From: Chloroflexi bacterium HGW-Chloroflexi-3
GTDB lineage: Bacteria > Chloroflexota > Anaerolineae > Anaerolineales > Anaerolineaceae
NCBI GenBank assembly: GCA_002842045.1
Contig: PHBX01000026.1
Span: 29,940 to 93,939 of the forward strand
Length of the DNA stretch: 64,000 nt
Direction: 5' to 3'
Shown: one piece after another, positions 1-8,291 of the stretch
Numbering within the stretch: the first letter of the stretch is position 1
Layout of the letters: every line of letters starts with the position of its first letter
The notes under the pieces: model-generated
Seen by the model: the letters and a program-made list of their open reading frames with translations, nothing else
What the model was told of the DNA's origin: nothing
Databases searched by the model: none
Translations under genes and position numbers: made by a program

Positions 1-1018
1 AATGATCGGTACTTTCAGTGGTTGGATCCACCCCATGATCTGAAACAATCATTACAACATCATCTGACTCCATATTCCCCACAATTTGTGGGATAAAACG
101 ATCAAAGGATTCCAGCGCATCTGCATATCCCCGAACGTCATTACGATGACCATAAATCTGATCAAATTCGATCAAGTTAGCAAATAACAAACCATTGAAA
201 TCCTTCTTCATGAAATCAATCGTAGCAAGAATCGAATCATGATTGTTCGTTGTGTGATTGGTAACACTGATCCCCCGATTGCCAAATAAATCATCAATCT
301 TTCCAGTCGCATACACTTTAAATCCGGCTGATAGCAACTTATCCATCATGGTATCACTCTCTGGATAACGAGGATAATCATGACGTAGACTGGTACGCTG
401 AAATTCTCCTGCCCGTTCACCAATGAACGGACGTGCGATGACACGACCAACCCCATATTCACCGACCAACATCTTTCTGGAAATTTTACATAATTCATAC
501 AGTTTTTCGATTGGGATGATATCTTCATGTGCAGCAATCTGGAAAACAGAATCACCTGAAGTGTAAACGATCGGTTTTCCAGTACGCATGTGTTCCTCAC
601 CAAATTCCTGGATTACGGCGGTTCCTGAAGCTGGTTTGTTAGCCAGTACATCCAATCCTGTTAATTCTTTAAATTCCTGAATGACTACTGGAGGGAATCC
701 TTCCGGAAATACTGGAAATGGCTCTTTCAGATAAATACCCATTAATTCCCAGTGGCCAGTGACAGAATCTTTTCCTGCTGAACGCGGTGTCAATTTTCCA
801 AATGCACCTTTGGCAGGATCAACAGCTGTAACCCCTTTCATCGGAGTAATTCTGCCAAATCCAAATGCCTCAAGATTGGGCAATTTCAAACCACCAACAA
901 CATTTGCCGTGTTAGACAAGGAGTTACTCCCTACGTCGCCATATTGCTCCGCGTCAGGAGCTGCACCCGCACCGACACCATCCAGAACAAAGATAATCAC
1001 TCTTTGAATATTTTCCAA
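1..1018 (-). CDS. deoB: Phosphopentomutase (partial, 3' end beyond window)
   Basis: Interconverts ribose/deoxyribose 1-phosphate and 5-phosphate in nucleoside salvage; it is a cytosolic, metal-dependent enzyme of the alkaline-phosphatase superfamily. Translating the minus strand gives an uninterrupted frame of about 339 codons. It starts MENIQRVIIFVLDGVGAG, the metal-binding N-terminal motif of DeoB. It continues with a GKDSVTGHWE-type motif, a TSGDSVFQIAAHE motif and a late VSDHGVDPT motif, close to the C-terminal metal site. I chose TTG at 1018 as the start because AAAGGAG lies five bases before it. An in-frame ATG at 1039 has no ribosome-binding site. The frame runs off base 1, so roughly the last 50 residues are missing. 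It is divergent from the amino-acid transporter at 1210. Family assignment is confident. Confidence 0.9.
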   Translation of the reverse strand, partial: MENIQRVIIFVLDGVGAGAAPDAEQYGDVGSNSLSNTANVVGGLKLPNLEAFGFGRITPMKGVTAVDPAKGAFGKLTPRSAGKDSVTGHWELMGIYLKEPFPVFPEGFPPVVIQEFKELTGLDVLANKPASGTAVIQEFGEEHMRTGKPIVYTSGDSVFQIAAHEDIIPIEKLYELCKISRKMLVGEYGVGRVIARPFIGERAGEFQRTSLRHDYPRYPESDTMMDKLLSAGFKVYATGKIDDLFGNRGISVTNHTTNNHDSILATIDFMKKDFNGLLFANLIEFDQIYGHRNDVRGYADALESFDRFIPQIVGNMESDDVVMIVSDHGVDPTTESTDH

Positions 1019-1119
1019 TTTGACTCCTTTACCTACCATATTTTTAAATTGTATCACCCATTCTCACAGGTAGATTGTATATAAAAAACGTAAATTAATA
1101 ATGAAATAATCATTAATAA

Positions 1120-1151
1120 ATGACAAACTGTTCCTGATTAGATGCTATAAT
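1120..1151 (+). promoter_or_regulatory. Promoter of the amino-acid ABC transporter
   Basis: A perfect extended -10, TGCTATAAT, occupies 1143-1151. The best -35-like hexamer, ATGACA, is at 1120-1125 with a long 20-base spacer, so the extended -10 probably does most of the work. The predicted transcription start near 1158 leaves a leader of about 50 bases before the ATG at 1210. Confidence 0.5.
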
Positions 1152-1209
1152 CTATCGTGTAATTTCATTCCCTTAGATCACACAAAAGAAAATTTTTTGG
1201 AGGAGACAC

Positions 1210-2085
1210 ATGAAAAAAACCATTTTTGTATTGATGTCAATATTGATGATAACAAGTTTGGTCTTAAGCGCTTGTTCGCAGTCAAAGACAACTGAACCAG
1301 TTGTGGATGAACAGGGTTATCCGATGGATCAGGCTGCTGTCGATCAGGCAGATCAAGGCTATCCGGCTGGCGAACAGCCCTCAGCTGGTCAGGTGGATGC
1401 TGGCTACCCAGCCCCTATATCAGTTTTCGTTGGTACAGATGCAACTTTTCCACCTTTTGAAATGGTTGATGAAACAACGAAAGAATACATAGGCTTTGAT
1501 ATGGACCTAATCAGGGCAATTGCAATTGAAGCTGGTTTAAATATTGTTATTGAATCTAAACCATTTGATATAGTATTATCAGATTTAGAATTATGCAAAA
1601 TCGATATGGCAATTGCTGCTATTACAATAACTGATGAAAGAAAGACAAAATTCTTATTCAGCGAACCATATGTAGATGCCGGACAAATCATCACAGTTAA
1701 GGCTGGCAATACTTCTATCACCGGAAAAGCTGATTTAAATGGAAAAATCATTGGAGCACAACTAGGTACTACTGGCGAAATAGAAGCAAAGGCTATTGAA
1801 GGTGTTGTATATAAACCATATGACACTTACGATCTTGCATTCTTAGAATTGATAAATGGACAAATTGATGCAGTAATTGCTGATAATCCTACTGCGCTTG
1901 GTTTCATTGAGATGAATCCTGGAAAATTGATGACAGTTGGGGAAGTATTTACAAGTGAATTTTATGGTATTGCCATCTGCAATGATAGGCAAGATTTGCT
2001 GGATAAAATAAATCCTGCTTTAAATGCAGTAATAGAGTCAGGTTATGCTGAAGAACTAGCAGCTAAATATCTTGCAGGACAATAA
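1210..2085 (+). CDS. Amino-acid ABC transporter substrate-binding lipoprotein
   Basis: Captures a polar amino acid outside the membrane and delivers it to the permease encoded next. It has a lipoprotein signal peptide with lipobox LSAC (Cys22). A linker of about 45 residues follows, then a family-3 solute-binding (SBP_bac_3) fold from about residue 72: GTDATFPPFEMVDE, GFDMDLIRAIA, and later GTTGEIEAKA and the DAVIADNP segment. The linker carries three GYP tripeptides at residues 36, 50 and 65, a periodicity of about 14 residues that is also seen in the surface protein at 3807. GGAGG lies six bases before the ATG. A strong hairpin separates it from the permease and ATPase genes, consistent with excess binding protein. 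The substrate cannot be read from sequence; the Glu/Gln/Arg/His class is likely. Confidence 0.88.
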   Translation: MKKTIFVLMSILMITSLVLSACSQSKTTEPVVDEQGYPMDQAAVDQADQGYPAGEQPSAGQVDAGYPAPISVFVGTDATFPPFEMVDETTKEYIGFDMDLIRAIAIEAGLNIVIESKPFDIVLSDLELCKIDMAIAAITITDERKTKFLFSEPYVDAGQIITVKAGNTSITGKADLNGKIIGAQLGTTGEIEAKAIEGVVYKPYDTYDLAFLELINGQIDAVIADNPTALGFIEMNPGKLMTVGEVFTSEFYGIAICNDRQDLLDKINPALNAVIESGYAEELAAKYLAGQ

Positions 2086-2100
2086 TTCATAACTCAAAAA

Positions 2101-2127
2101 AGCCTGGGAATTAATCCCAGGCTTTTT
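2101..2127 (+). terminator. Intercistronic terminator/attenuator
   Basis: Perfect nine-base-pair hairpin AGCCTGGGA / TCCCAGGCT (2101-2109, 2115-2123) with a five-base loop, an A-run before it and a T-run after it. It lies between the binding-protein gene and the permease gene of one transporter. It would therefore act as a partial terminator or mRNA 3'-end protector that sets subunit ratios. Confidence 0.8.
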
Positions 2128-2142
2128 AATATGGAGAGATAG

Positions 2143-2958
2143 ATGGTAAATTCAAAAAACGAAAATAATTCAAAAAATGGAGAAAAGAAAGGTTATAGTT
2201 TCTTTTTCGACCGCTGGTGGTTACTATTATTCGGGGTACTTGCAATTATTGTTTTATTAGTAATTTTCAAACCTGACCCATTCAGGAGAATTATTATCTT
2301 TGTATATGATGGAATTTGGGTAACCATTTTTACAACTGTTGTGTCATTTGTCTTAGTCCTTATTTTTGGTTTAGCTGCAGGTCTAGGTAGAATTTCAAAA
2401 AATATAATTCTTAACGGTATGGCAACAATCTATGTTGAATTAGTAAGAGGCATACCATTGCTCGTACAATTAATGTTCTGGTATTTTGCTTTTCCTTCAG
2501 TTATTCAAGAGGTTGGTAATGCTTTTGCAATTTCCAGTTTCGCTACTTATAGAGCAAATCCATTCTTGATGGCTATACTTGGCTTAACTTTTTGTTATTC
2601 AGCTTACATGAGTGAAGTGTATCGGGCAGGAATTCAAAGCATATCAAAAGGGCAAATGGAAGCTGCTCGAAGTTTAGGCATGAATTATTTCCAATCCATG
2701 AGATTTATTATTCTTCCACAAGCAATTCGGGTTATTCTTCCACCTGTAGGAAATGAATTTATTACTTTACTCAAGGACTCCTCTCTTGTCAGTGTTGTTG
2801 CTGTAGCGGATATCACCCGGCGTGGGCGTGAATTTATGGCTGCTAACTTTATCCCAATACAAACCTGGGTAATGGTTGCTTTACTCTATCTGGTATTAAC
2901 CCTCTTTTCTGCAAGAATTGTGACCTGGATTGAACGAAAAACAAAGTTGGAGCGCTAA
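2143..2958 (+). CDS. Amino-acid ABC transporter permease
   Basis: Membrane subunit of a polar amino-acid importer (HisM/GlnP type). After a hydrophilic Asn/Lys-rich N-terminus come a first membrane helix around residues 28-45 and the core BPD_transp_1 domain. That domain contains the family hallmark VELVRGIPLLVQLMFWY and the cytoplasmic EAA loop, EAARSLGMNYFQSMRFIILP, which docks onto the ATPase. Length (271 aa) is slightly above family average because of the N-terminal extension. The stop codon is two bases before the ATPase start, so the two are translationally coupled. Transcription must read through the hairpin at 2101. Confidence 0.9.
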   Translation: MVNSKNENNSKNGEKKGYSFFFDRWWLLLFGVLAIIVLLVIFKPDPFRRIIIFVYDGIWVTIFTTVVSFVLVLIFGLAAGLGRISKNIILNGMATIYVELVRGIPLLVQLMFWYFAFPSVIQEVGNAFAISSFATYRANPFLMAILGLTFCYSAYMSEVYRAGIQSISKGQMEAARSLGMNYFQSMRFIILPQAIRVILPPVGNEFITLLKDSSLVSVVAVADITRRGREFMAANFIPIQTWVMVALLYLVLTLFSARIVTWIERKTKLER

Positions 2959-2960
2959 AA

Positions 2961-3692
2961 ATGGAACCCATTATACATATTAACCAAATACATAAATATT
3001 TTGGACATGTTCATGCCTTGCGTGGTGTCAGCCTGGATATCTACAAAGGCGAAGTTGTTGTTGTTATTGGTCCATCCGGATCAGGTAAATCAACTCTTTT
3101 GCGCTGTATCAATCGATTGGAAGAATTTGATCAAGGTCAAATCGTCGTAGATGGAATTACTCTCGATTCAGCTGAAAATATCAACGCAGTGAGGACTGAA
3201 GTTGGTATGGTTTTTCAACAGTTCAACCTCTTTCCTCACCTCAGTGTTTTGGAAAATGTAACCCTGGCACAAACCGTTGTAAGAAAACGCAATCCTGCTG
3301 AAGCAAAAATAATTGGTATGCAATTATTAGAAAAAGTTGGTATTCCGGAAAAAGCACAGGTCTATCCATTGCAACTATCCGGAGGACAACAACAGCGTGT
3401 CGCCATCGCGCGTGCCTTAGCAATGAATCCAAAAATTATGTTATTTGACGAACCAACCAGCGCACTTGATCCGGAAATGATTCAAGAGGTGCTGGATGTC
3501 ATGTTGGCATTGGCAAGAGAAGGAATGACAATGGTAGTTGTATCTCATGAAATGGGTTTCGCAAGAGCTGCTGCAAACCGGGCAATCCTGATGGATGAAG
3601 GTCAAATTATTGAAGAAGCACCACCAAATGTATTATTCACAAATCCAACCAATGAACGTACCAAGCTATTCCTCAGCAAAGTGTTGTTATAA
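2961..3692 (+). CDS. Amino-acid ABC transporter ATP-binding protein
   Basis: Energising ATPase of the importer (GlnQ/HisP family). Walker A is GPSGSGKST, the Q-loop is in GMVFQQFNLFPHL, the ABC signature is LSGGQQQRVAIARAL, and Walker B is IMLFDEPTSALDPE with the H-loop in VVVSHEMGFA. The 243-residue length is typical. The ribosome-binding site GGAGCG lies inside the last codons of the permease gene. There is no clear terminator behind it, only AT-rich sequence up to the next promoter. Very confident about family, not about substrate. Confidence 0.95.
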   Translation: MEPIIHINQIHKYFGHVHALRGVSLDIYKGEVVVVIGPSGSGKSTLLRCINRLEEFDQGQIVVDGITLDSAENINAVRTEVGMVFQQFNLFPHLSVLENVTLAQTVVRKRNPAEAKIIGMQLLEKVGIPEKAQVYPLQLSGGQQQRVAIARALAMNPKIMLFDEPTSALDPEMIQEVLDVMLALAREGMTMVVVSHEMGFARAAANRAILMDEGQIIEEAPPNVLFTNPTNERTKLFLSKVLL

Positions 3693-3806
3693 AAATTATT
3701 TTTGTTAAACTATAAAAGTCAGTTATAAAAATAATCTCTGATCTCCATTTTTCTTTAGTATTGGATACTGTATAATCGTTTTATCAGATTTCATATTAGA
3801 GGTTGT

Positions 3807-6554
3807 ATGAAAAAGCGCTATTTACATTGGTTTGTTTGGATGTTTGCATTGCTAGGTTTGGTAATTTCTGTCGCCAGTGTTCCTGCTTCACCATTGCAAT
3901 CTTCAAGCATTTCATTGATCAGCCCCATTAGTTGCCCTACTGGAGGTTGTGCAGCCGGTCAGAGATTAAATTTTCGGACGAGTTTTGATTTACTTAATTA
4001 TGTTCCTTCTCCCATTACCAACATTCAAGTCTGTTTATTTACCCCAGCAAATTGGGCAGTTTCGGATGTTGATTTTGATTTTATTGGTAAATTAACGGGA
4101 GCAACCTATACAACTGAAACAATCCAGTGTGGATCAATTCCAACAAATTATGTCTTAAGTAAAGGTGTAGCAACAGCATTAACGGCCAATTTCTTTGGGG
4201 ATGCTTTGGATTTTTATTTCAGGATAGGGAAATCTGCCAACCTAAGCGGATCAACCTTAATCAGAGTTTTTGAAAAAAATGAGACTGGTTGGTCTCAAAC
4301 TGAACAATCTTTCAATTATTTGCCAATTTCTCCGGTTAGTAACTCGGTTTACGTAGCCAAAGATGCTGCATCCTGTGGATCGAATAGCCCATGTTACATA
4401 AACTCAAAAGATGATCTGGCAAATGGCATCGGGACTGGATTAAAGGATGCAATTGATGCCATTGATAGTGGGTCAACAATCAATGTGATTGGAAATTACC
4501 CGACAAAAAGTACTTCTGTGACAATTAATAAGGCTGTCACTATACAAGGTAATAATAACGCATCGCTCACCAGCGAATCCCTCACCTGCACCCAACCCGT
4601 ATTATTGTTGAATAATGCAATCACCATTCAGAACTTATCCATAAATGATGGATTCTGCGGTCTTCAAAGCCGTGACTTATTGGTGATAAATAGCTCACAA
4701 AGTATTAACATTTTTTCTAATAATCTCATCAATGGTAAAGATGCCATTCGGATTATTAATAATCAAGGTAATTTAACAATTCGTTTCAATAACATTACCA
4801 ATAACAGTGGATATGCAATTAACAAACCTAATTCATCTGGAACAGGACAAATTATTGCCACAGCTAACAATATTTTCAATAACCGTTCAGGAGCACAAGT
4901 AAGTTGTAGCGTCAAAGAACTTGGACTGGTGGATCACAATTTTTGGGGAATTGGTATTCTGCCAAATGTGGCTGCCCCTGACTGTACTTCTCAATCCGGA
5001 AAACGATTGGGCAGCGCAATCATTGATAACCTGGCAAGTCCAGGCGTGCAGGCACAACTCATCACGGTGACATCAACAAAGAAATCATACTTTGAAAATA
5101 ACGTAGCTGTTCAACGTCCAACAACAAATCCAGATAATCCAGATTTTGACATATATATCGTGAATCACGGTAATAATGCAGCAAATACACCATTTCTAAA
5201 TTCTGGTGCCACATCCACTTTGGTTCCTTGCAATAATTACTACGACATATTTTTGGCGCAGGGATTAACAAACATTCTTCAATTAGATTTATTCATGAAA
5301 TATAACCTCAATGCAGCTTGTATTGCTAATGTTGAATCCAGTACATATTGTGGCCAGAGTAATCCCGTATTGTATCCTTTATGGTGGTATGACCCTGATC
5401 AGTTGATCACAACTGGTTGGAATACAACCGGGCAAGCTCCTAACGGCCCTTCTGCGGCAGGAGTTAATGGACAGGTAACAACCTGCCATCTGACAAATAA
5501 AGAGATCTCGGTTCAAATTGATTCCTCTGGACGCCCTGGAATTTCCAATGATTTGAATTACACACCTTTTGTCGTGGGATTGGTTGGGCAACCTGCCGCA
5601 GCAGTATTATCCAGTTTTACAGCCACACCTGGTAATATGCAAGTGACCATAAATTGGTCTACCGCCAGTGAATTAAATACCAGTGGTTTTTATGTTCAAA
5701 GAAGACAAACAGGAACTTTGTCGTTTACTCGGATAAGTCCTTTCATCGTTCACACGGGTACCGATTCTTCTGGCGCTAATTATTCTGTTGTGGATAACAA
5801 CGTAATCAATGGGACCAGTTATGACTACCGACTGGAGATTATTGGGACCAATTTACTCTCTGTATATTCCAATATTATCAGTGCCACACCTGTACCCCCA
5901 ACCCTGACACCAACCATTACCTTAACCCCTACAACAACTTTAACACCAACGATCACCCATACACCAACTATTACCGTATCAACATCACCAACAATCACAC
6001 TTACACCAACCATTACAATCACAAGCACTGTAACCCCGACACCTACACGCACGCGGTTTCAAACTGCCACCAGAACACGTACACCATTTCTCATCCCTTA
6101 TCGCAGCCCAACCAGAACTCAAGTGGTGTACAGTACTAATCCTATTGGATACCCCGCTTCAACAAGTGCTAATCTCACTCCTGATATTGGATATCCTGGA
6201 CCTATCAGTGGAGAAACACAACCTAGTGATGGGTATCCATTACCTGGAGAAAGCACTCAGGTGGGTGGAGGATACCCTGAACCAGAAACTGAGAACGGGC
6301 AAACGACGATAATTCCAGACAATGGAACGATAAATAAGACACCACAACCTGGCTCAACGATTCTATCGAAACAAACCCCAACTTCCAAACCAATGGATGG
6401 CGAGAAATCCACAGATTGGGTGTACCCATTATTAGGTAGTATTATTGGACTTTCTTTGGTATTATTGGTCGGTTATTTTCTTTGGAAGAAAGGTTACATG
6501 GCTTTGCCATTCCTATCAAAAGAAGGACAAAACGAAGATCATTCACTGAAATAG
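3807..6554 (+). CDS. Large cell-surface beta-helix protein with Thr-Pro linker and GYP repeats
   Basis: Exported surface protein of 915 residues; function unknown. The signal peptide spans about residues 1-28. The segment of about residues 190-400 has Asn-rich right-handed beta-helix-like repeats (INNQGNLTIRFNNITNNSG and similar). Residues of about 595-690 look like a fibronectin/Ig-like domain. A Thr-Pro low-complexity stretch follows at about 695-755. Four GYP tripeptides then fall at residues 781, 795, 809 and 822. A C-terminal membrane helix precedes a basic, cytoplasmic tail, so the protein is anchored with its bulk outside. A TATAAT at 3771-3776 may be its -10. A terminator overlaps the stop codon. 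Adhesion or polysaccharide binding is possible but not shown. Confidence 0.75.
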   Translation: MKKRYLHWFVWMFALLGLVISVASVPASPLQSSSISLISPISCPTGGCAAGQRLNFRTSFDLLNYVPSPITNIQVCLFTPANWAVSDVDFDFIGKLTGATYTTETIQCGSIPTNYVLSKGVATALTANFFGDALDFYFRIGKSANLSGSTLIRVFEKNETGWSQTEQSFNYLPISPVSNSVYVAKDAASCGSNSPCYINSKDDLANGIGTGLKDAIDAIDSGSTINVIGNYPTKSTSVTINKAVTIQGNNNASLTSESLTCTQPVLLLNNAITIQNLSINDGFCGLQSRDLLVINSSQSINIFSNNLINGKDAIRIINNQGNLTIRFNNITNNSGYAINKPNSSGTGQIIATANNIFNNRSGAQVSCSVKELGLVDHNFWGIGILPNVAAPDCTSQSGKRLGSAIIDNLASPGVQAQLITVTSTKKSYFENNVAVQRPTTNPDNPDFDIYIVNHGNNAANTPFLNSGATSTLVPCNNYYDIFLAQGLTNILQLDLFMKYNLNAACIANVESSTYCGQSNPVLYPLWWYDPDQLITTGWNTTGQAPNGPSAAGVNGQVTTCHLTNKEISVQIDSSGRPGISNDLNYTPFVVGLVGQPAAAVLSSFTATPGNMQVTINWSTASELNTSGFYVQRRQTGTLSFTRISPFIVHTGTDSSGANYSVVDNNVINGTSYDYRLEIIGTNLLSVYSNIISATPVPPTLTPTITLTPTTTLTPTITHTPTITVSTSPTITLTPTITITSTVTPTPTRTRFQTATRTRTPFLIPYRSPTRTQVVYSTNPIGYPASTSANLTPDIGYPGPISGETQPSDGYPLPGESTQVGGGYPEPETENGQTTIIPDNGTINKTPQPGSTILSKQTPTSKPMDGEKSTDWVYPLLGSIIGLSLVLLVGYFLWKKGYMALPFLSKEGQNEDHSLK
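5899..6060 (+). repeat. Thr-Pro low-complexity coding repeat
   Basis: Imperfect reiteration of ACACCAAC/ACCCCTACA-type units encoding T-P-T-[IT]-T runs, a flexible extracellular spacer between the Ig-like domain and the C-terminal tail. The same composition recurs in the genes at 34797, 44307 and 47887. Confidence 0.8.
6147..6278 (+). repeat. GYP tandem peptide repeat (14-residue period)
   Basis: Codons for Gly-Tyr-Pro begin at 6147, 6189, 6231 and 6270, giving spacings of 14, 14 and 13 residues. The residues between are rich in Pro, Ser, Thr and Gly. A matching array (spacings 14 and 15) occurs in the lipoprotein gene at 1315-1410. Confidence 0.8.
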
Positions 6555-6571
6555 CTTTTAGTGATTTTTTT
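6543..6571 (+). terminator. Terminator overlapping the surface-protein stop codon
   Basis: A nine-pair stem (one G-U pair), TCACTGAAA at 6543-6551 and TTTTAGTGA at 6556-6564, has a TAGC loop and is followed by seven T. The loop contains the stop codon TAG. The last T of the tract begins the next promoter's -35. Confidence 0.75.
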
Positions 6572-6598
6572 GACTTTTTAATTTGAATGTGCTATTCT
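6570..6598 (+). promoter_or_regulatory. Promoter of the MBL-fold hydrolase gene
   Basis: TTGACT (6570-6575), a 17-base spacer, then TATTCT (6593-6598) with an extended TGC just before it. The predicted start near 6605 leaves about 43 bases of leader before the ATG at 6648. Confidence 0.6.
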
Positions 6599-6647
6599 TC
6601 TTAATTGTTAAATAACGAGAATTGATACTTAATTTGGAGATTAATAG

Positions 6648-7538
6648 ATGCAGCGAGAACGCGTATCTGAAAATGTATATTGGTTTCAAAGTGAAATGTA
6701 TGCTCAAGTTACCGCCGGAGTTATTACTGGACCTAAGTGGGCTGTAGTTATTGATACATTACCAGTTCCTGAAGAAACGATTGCAATGAGAAACTACATT
6801 GAGGATCATCTTGAAGTACCGGTACAATACATCATTAACACACATTTTCATGCTGATCATACCTGGGGAAATTGCTTTTTTCCTGGAGCGACAATTATCA
6901 GCCACCAAATGTGTAGAAAACTTCAATTAGAACAAGGCCAGGCGTCATTGGATCAGGCAATTCAGCAAAATCCAATTTTTAAATCCGTAAAATTAGTCTA
7001 CCCACACCTTACTTTTGACAGTGGTAATATGTCTTTGCGGGTAGGGAAAAAGAATTTGATTTTATTTCCTACACCGGGACATAGTGAGGATGGAATCTCA
7101 GTATTAATCGAAGAAGATCGAGTTCTATTTGCAGCTGACACATTTCTACCAATCCCATATTTTGTCAAAGGGGATATCGACAAATTAATGGATTCTTTAA
7201 AATCGTTTACTAATCTTGGATTAGAGAATATTATCCAGGGTCATGGCGATATCATTCTCCGTGGTGAAATTGAAGAAACAATCCAACAAAATATTAATTA
7301 TCTAAAGACGCTCAAAAAGAAAGTAAAAGATGCTTTACAGCAGAAATATCCATTAAGAGCTGCTGCCTCTATCGATATTGAAAGTTGTGGTAAAAGTCGC
7401 GTCTTACTGGCGGGTTTAGGAAATTCTCTACATCAAAACAATGTTAGGTACTTACTTACTCAGTATGCACTGGAAGAGGGAATTGACCTTATTGATTCAC
7501 CTTTTGATGATTTTGATGACGATATTGTTGATGAATAA
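6648..7538 (+). CDS. MBL-fold metallo-hydrolase
   Basis: Cytosolic metallo-beta-lactamase-fold hydrolase of unknown substrate. The metal motif HFHADH is at residues 66-71. A TPGHSEDG motif near residue 141 and a later QGHGD motif supply the other ligands, and the Asp of AADTFLP bridges the metals. The last 80 residues form a helical extension ending in a strongly acidic tail (DDFDDDIVDE), which is not part of the catalytic fold. GGAG precedes the ATG by about nine bases. It has its own promoter and a terminator shared with the convergent plsY-like gene. The glyoxalase II / Zn-hydrolase superfamily is clear; no specific reaction can be assigned. Confidence 0.85.
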   Translation: MQRERVSENVYWFQSEMYAQVTAGVITGPKWAVVIDTLPVPEETIAMRNYIEDHLEVPVQYIINTHFHADHTWGNCFFPGATIISHQMCRKLQLEQGQASLDQAIQQNPIFKSVKLVYPHLTFDSGNMSLRVGKKNLILFPTPGHSEDGISVLIEEDRVLFAADTFLPIPYFVKGDIDKLMDSLKSFTNLGLENIIQGHGDIILRGEIEETIQQNINYLKTLKKKVKDALQQKYPLRAAASIDIESCGKSRVLLAGLGNSLHQNNVRYLLTQYALEEGIDLIDSPFDDFDDDIVDE

Positions 7539-7539
7539 A

Positions 7540-7557
7540 AAAAGCCCTGAGGCTTTT
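7540..7557. terminator. Bidirectional terminator between convergent genes
   Basis: Seven-pair stem AAAAGCC / GGCTTTT around a CTGA loop. The T-run on one strand and A-run on the other let it serve both the MBL-fold gene and the convergent gene ending at 7559. Confidence 0.65.
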
Positions 7558-7558
7558 A

Positions 7559-8230
7559 TTATTCATGAAAAACTTTCTTTTTTAACCATTTAGCTCTTAA
7601 ACCTACAACACGTTCTGTCCCCTCTATCAAACGTTTGATATTAGGACGTAGAGCCCAAATCAACACTAACAAGGCCAATGCACCGTAAATCACATATGCC
7701 CAGGGAGATAACCCCAGTACTGCCCGTATGATAAAAATAATCATCGCGATAAAGGCAATACTCATGGTTGTTACCGAAGCATATCCAATAAACAGGTAAA
7801 TCAAGAAAGCAACAGGGAGAATAATAAATCCGATCGGATTCCATAGCGCGATTGCACCGCCTAAAGCTGTAGCACCACCAGCCCCACCACGTAATGCCCA
7901 TTTTCCATCTTTCCGATACACCAAAAATATCGAGTAATTATGACCAATGATGGCTAACAATGCTGCACCTACTTGAATCCAGGGCTGTTGTGGAACGAGC
8001 CAACTAACAACCCAGGCCGTGGCTGCGCCTTTTAACACATCCAGAGCGGCGGTTAATATACCTGCACCAACACCTGCGGCTCGCATGGCATTGGTTCCCC
8101 CCGTCCTTCCAGACTCAACCTGACGCACATCACGCCCGTTGATCAATTTAACAACAAAGAATCCAAATGGAACGGATCCCATTAAATAAGCAATTACAAA
8201 AACAAGCAGAACATTTCCAATTTCGATCAT
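7559..8230 (-). CDS. plsY: PlsY-like glycerol-3-phosphate acyltransferase (divergent)
   Basis: Integral membrane enzyme expected to acylate glycerol 3-phosphate from acyl-phosphate, the first step of phospholipid synthesis. It shows YLMGSVPFGFFVVKL near the N-terminus, then SGRTGGTNAMRAAG in place of the usual SGNxGATNxxR, LDVLKGA, and GHNYSIFL. The third motif, normally GGKGVAT, here reads GGAGGAT and is preceded by an insert, so the conserved Lys is replaced. About five or six membrane helices in 223 residues. GAGGG lies three bases before the ATG. Membership in the PlsY family is clear; activity with the altered motifs is an inference. Confidence 0.8.
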   Translation of the reverse strand: MIEIGNVLLVFVIAYLMGSVPFGFFVVKLINGRDVRQVESGRTGGTNAMRAAGVGAGILTAALDVLKGAATAWVVSWLVPQQPWIQVGAALLAIIGHNYSIFLVYRKDGKWALRGGAGGATALGGAIALWNPIGFIILPVAFLIYLFIGYASVTTMSIAFIAMIIFIIRAVLGLSPWAYVIYGALALLVLIWALRPNIKRLIEGTERVVGLRAKWLKKKVFHE

Positions 8231-8291
8231 TGATCCCTCATACTCATATGTTTAAAGAATAAACACTTGATGTTAATATTCGTTTCGGTAT

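Noticed and set aside
3693..3770. AT-rich inverted sequence after the ABC ATPase gene
   Set aside because: Pairs only A and T over a wide loop, without a GC stem; cannot be called a terminator.
5825..6052. Minus-strand Val/Gly-rich frame opposite the Thr-Pro repeat
   Set aside because: Antisense of a low-complexity coding repeat, which automatically lacks stops.
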